Source: JBEIQE01 sp040376705 (lineage in GTDB: Bacteria; Pseudomonadota; Alphaproteobacteria; UBA2400). From it: a DNA stretch of 54,012 bases. Positions within the stretch are counted from its first letter, which is position 1, and every line of letters starts with the position of its first letter. A program made the position numbers and the translations under genes. Shown here piece by piece: positions 52,799 to 54,012 of this stretch. The stretch lies in the NCBI GenBank assembly GCA_040376705.1, contig JBEIQE010000015.1, positions 1 through 54,012 on the forward strand, written 5' to 3'. The notes beneath the pieces were generated by a model, which was not told where the DNA came from, ran no database searches, and was given only the letters and a program-made list of their open reading frames with translations.

Positions 52799-52837
52799 GC
52801 TTTTGCGCTGTAACTCCCGTAAGGGCAGCGCAAAAGC
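52799..52837. repeat. 12-base perfect inverted repeat with nested stem
   Basis: GCTTTTGCGCTG (52799-52810) and CAGCGCAAAAGC (52826-52837) enclose a loop with a CCC/GGG pair. It lies 17 bases after the prepilin-like gene stop on the minus strand. No T run follows, so it is either a factor-dependent terminator or mRNA-stabilising hairpin. Confidence 0.6.
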
Positions 52838-52853
52838 TTAAGACAAACAGGCA

Positions 52854-53639
52854 TTACATCGTTTCACCCGGATCCTCTGGCAGTGTGCAGTTGCAATCGC
52901 CGGGGAATGTGCAGCTACCACCACATTCGCACTCGATCATTGGCGGCTCGCAAACCATCGGTACCGATGGTGGTGCCGGTGGCAACGCAGGCGGGAATGG
53001 CGGCGGCGATGGAGGTGGTGCCGGAGCTGGTGCAGGCGCTGGTGGCGGAGATGGCGGTGGCGGTGCGCTGGCAGTAGTCGCCGCCCCCGTGCGCAGCTTG
53101 TAATTAAAGCTAATCGTATTAGATGCACCACAGGCGCTCGTAGCGGCACCAAGATCAACTGGCACTGCTACATCATTTTCACCACCCAAAGTTACTACTT
53201 TAACACTGGCAAGCCCTGCCTTCATGTTGGACAGGGTGGTTACCAGGCTGATGCAGTTTGAGCGCGGAATGCTTGCCAGCGTCACCCGGATAGGTTCGGG
53301 GTCGTTTGCGACCAGATCAACCTCAACAGCACCACCGAATGCATGGCGCGCAACGCCGCCTACCATCAGGTCCTGATGCAGCATTTTGAAGTTCATGAGG
53401 GCTTGGGTAATATCCTCGGTCGTGGCGGGATAACTGGCCGTATACATACTGCGCGTATTATCAACCGTGTTGATGACAGCAACCGCAAGGTTGCTCTCTC
53501 GCATCGAGCTATTGACCTTGGCCGAGACGACCCAGACGCTACCCACAACCAAACCGACCACGCCCAGAACAATCGACGCTTCGATCAGGCTGAAAGCACG
53601 CCGCTTGGCATATAGCTTGGACAGTGAAAATTTAAACAT
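52854..53639 (-). CDS. Type IV prepilin-like protein with Pro-rich linker and Cys-rich tail
   Basis: A 261-residue protein with a class III (prepilin) signal: KRRAFSLIEASIVLGVVGLVVGSVWVV, with Phe+1 after the cleaved Ala (or after a short leader of 15) and Glu+5, then a single hydrophobic helix. The pilin-like body runs to about 190 and has Cys129 and Cys170. Residues 192-227 are almost only Pro and Ala (about 24 Pro), and the last 34 hold six Cys (C-x6-C-x-C-x3-C-x5-C-x-C). GGGGGAG precedes the ATG. No pilus assembly genes are in the window. It could be a minor pilin or adhesin. Confidence 0.8.
   Translation of the reverse strand: MFKFSLSKLYAKRRAFSLIEASIVLGVVGLVVGSVWVVSAKVNSSMRESNLAVAVINTVDNTRSMYTASYPATTEDITQALMNFKMLHQDLMVGGVARHAFGGAVEVDLVANDPEPIRVTLASIPRSNCISLVTTLSNMKAGLASVKVVTLGGENDVAVPVDLGAATSACGASNTISFNYKLRTGAATTASAPPPPSPPPAPAPAPAPPPSPPPFPPALPPAPPSVPMVCEPPMIECECGGSCTFPGDCNCTLPEDPGETM
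52959..53066 (-). repeat. Pro/Ala-coding repeat in the prepilin-like gene
   Basis: Codes residues 192-227 with short CCN-rich repeats (GGT/GGC-rich on the plus strand). It is the spacer between the pilin body and the Cys-rich tail. Confidence 0.6.
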
Positions 53640-53691
53640 GGATACTCCCCCGAAATAATTGGCTCGAGCCTAGCTTACGCAGGGGATAATA

Positions 53692-53707
53692 CAAGCCCGC
53701 GGGCTTG
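53692..53707. repeat. 16-base perfect palindrome
   Basis: CAAGCCCGCGGGCTTG, 53 bases upstream of the prepilin-like ATG (53639) on the minus strand. It may be an operator, or a hairpin at the end of the preceding transcript (minus-strand TATTAT follows it). Confidence 0.35.
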
Positions 53708-53795
53708 CCGACTCGAAGAGCTTTAATTGAAATGATACGCTAAGCGCATGTTATTGCGCAATACGCACAAATTATCTCAACTTGGTTATGAATGG

Positions 53796-54012
53796 CTAAA
53801 GCCCCATCGCTTTTTCGACCTTTATAACATCAAGCAGCGAGGTGGGGTGGAACTTGGCCTGATACTGCGGCGTAATTCTGACCGCTACTTCGGGGTTGAG
53901 CTGCTTGTGCGCAGCACGCGTATCGAACACTACCTGCGGGTGCTGCGCCATGAAGCGGTCAAGCGGTTGGCCGGTCACGAACTCGGCATGCTCCCAACCC
54001 TCTTTATAATCA
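53796..54012 (-). CDS. 3' end of a YecM-like (VOC superfamily) gene, partial
   Basis: The frame continues past the window edge with no start inside that fits. The 71 visible residues include GWEHAEFVTGQPLDRFMAQHP, DTRAAHKQLNPEVAVRI and QAKFHPTSLLDVIKVEKAMGL. The W-E-H-x-E-F, N-P and KFH-x-x-SL patterns match the C-terminal half of YecM-like proteins, a VOC-fold group of unknown function with metal-binding histidines. The identification rests on these motifs only. Confidence 0.5.
   Translation of the reverse strand, partial: DYKEGWEHAEFVTGQPLDRFMAQHPQVVFDTRAAHKQLNPEVAVRITPQYQAKFHPTSLLDVIKVEKAMGL

Overview
The window reads as chromosomal DNA of a free-living, flagellated alphaproteobacterium with moderately high GC. 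The reasons are the gene order dapA-smpB / rpoZ / relA-spoT / acpS-lepB-rnc-era-recO, the hisC-tyrC pair next to ftsEX, a Bpt-type aminoacyl-tRNA-protein transferase, motB preceded by a perfect CtrA box (TTAA-N7-TTAAC), and dense local clusters of GANTC (CcrM) sites. I cannot place it to order or genus. I found no tRNA, rRNA, insertion sequence, CRISPR array, prophage or integrase. Genes are tightly packed, many with ATGA or TAATG overlaps, and the only gene-free stretch over 300 bases is 16085-16414.

Layout. 1-2018: aromatic amino acid biosynthesis (hisC, tyrC). 2015-4603, minus strand: a small membrane protein, ftsE, ftsX and plsC, a four-gene chain with stop/start overlaps and a GANTC-rich upstream region. 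4714-9115: a small protein, bdhA, an orphan ParA, the tRNA t6A gene tsaC and two tandem GNAT-like proteins. 9219-12640: a lytic transglycosylase, a hypothetical protein, a lipoprotein and an Ala/Gln-rich exported protein. 12808-15437: acyl-CoA dehydrogenase and an EamA permease. 15452-18073: a DUF882/YcbK-like Tat protein and a YcbB-type L,D-transpeptidase with a CtrA box. 18193-21918: an overlapping operon of an ODC-fold protein lacking its PLP lysine, an alpha/beta hydrolase and a GT-C-like membrane protein. 22001-29757: flavin reductase, motB, bpt, a second GT-C-like protein, an EreA/ChaN-like protein, a PH-like membrane protein and parC.

29864-45295 is the translation, stringent-response and envelope core: a hypothetical protein, an N-terminal half of MreB coupled to recO, a secreted protein, era, rnc, lepB, acpS, an 846-residue repeat protein, relA/spoT, a hypothetical protein, rpoZ, a small protein, smpB, dapA and slt. 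45297-54012: two small overlapping genes behind a GANTC cluster, a NYN-domain protein, an AsmA-like exported protein, msrB, a small protein, an ALDH7-type dehydrogenase, a nucleotidyltransferase-like protein, hemC, a prepilin-like protein with a Pro-rich linker and a Cys-rich tail, and the 3' end of a YecM-like gene.

The candidates for undescribed biology are the MreB half-domain protein behind recO, the ODC-fold pseudoenzyme operon, the 846-residue protein with a three-copy repeat between relA and acpS, and the GANTC-clustered promoters. Cell-wall remodelling recurs (two lytic transglycosylases, an L,D-transpeptidase, a DUF882 protein, ftsEX, an MreB-like protein). Together with the CtrA and GANTC sites this suggests that part of the window is under cell-cycle control, which is inference.
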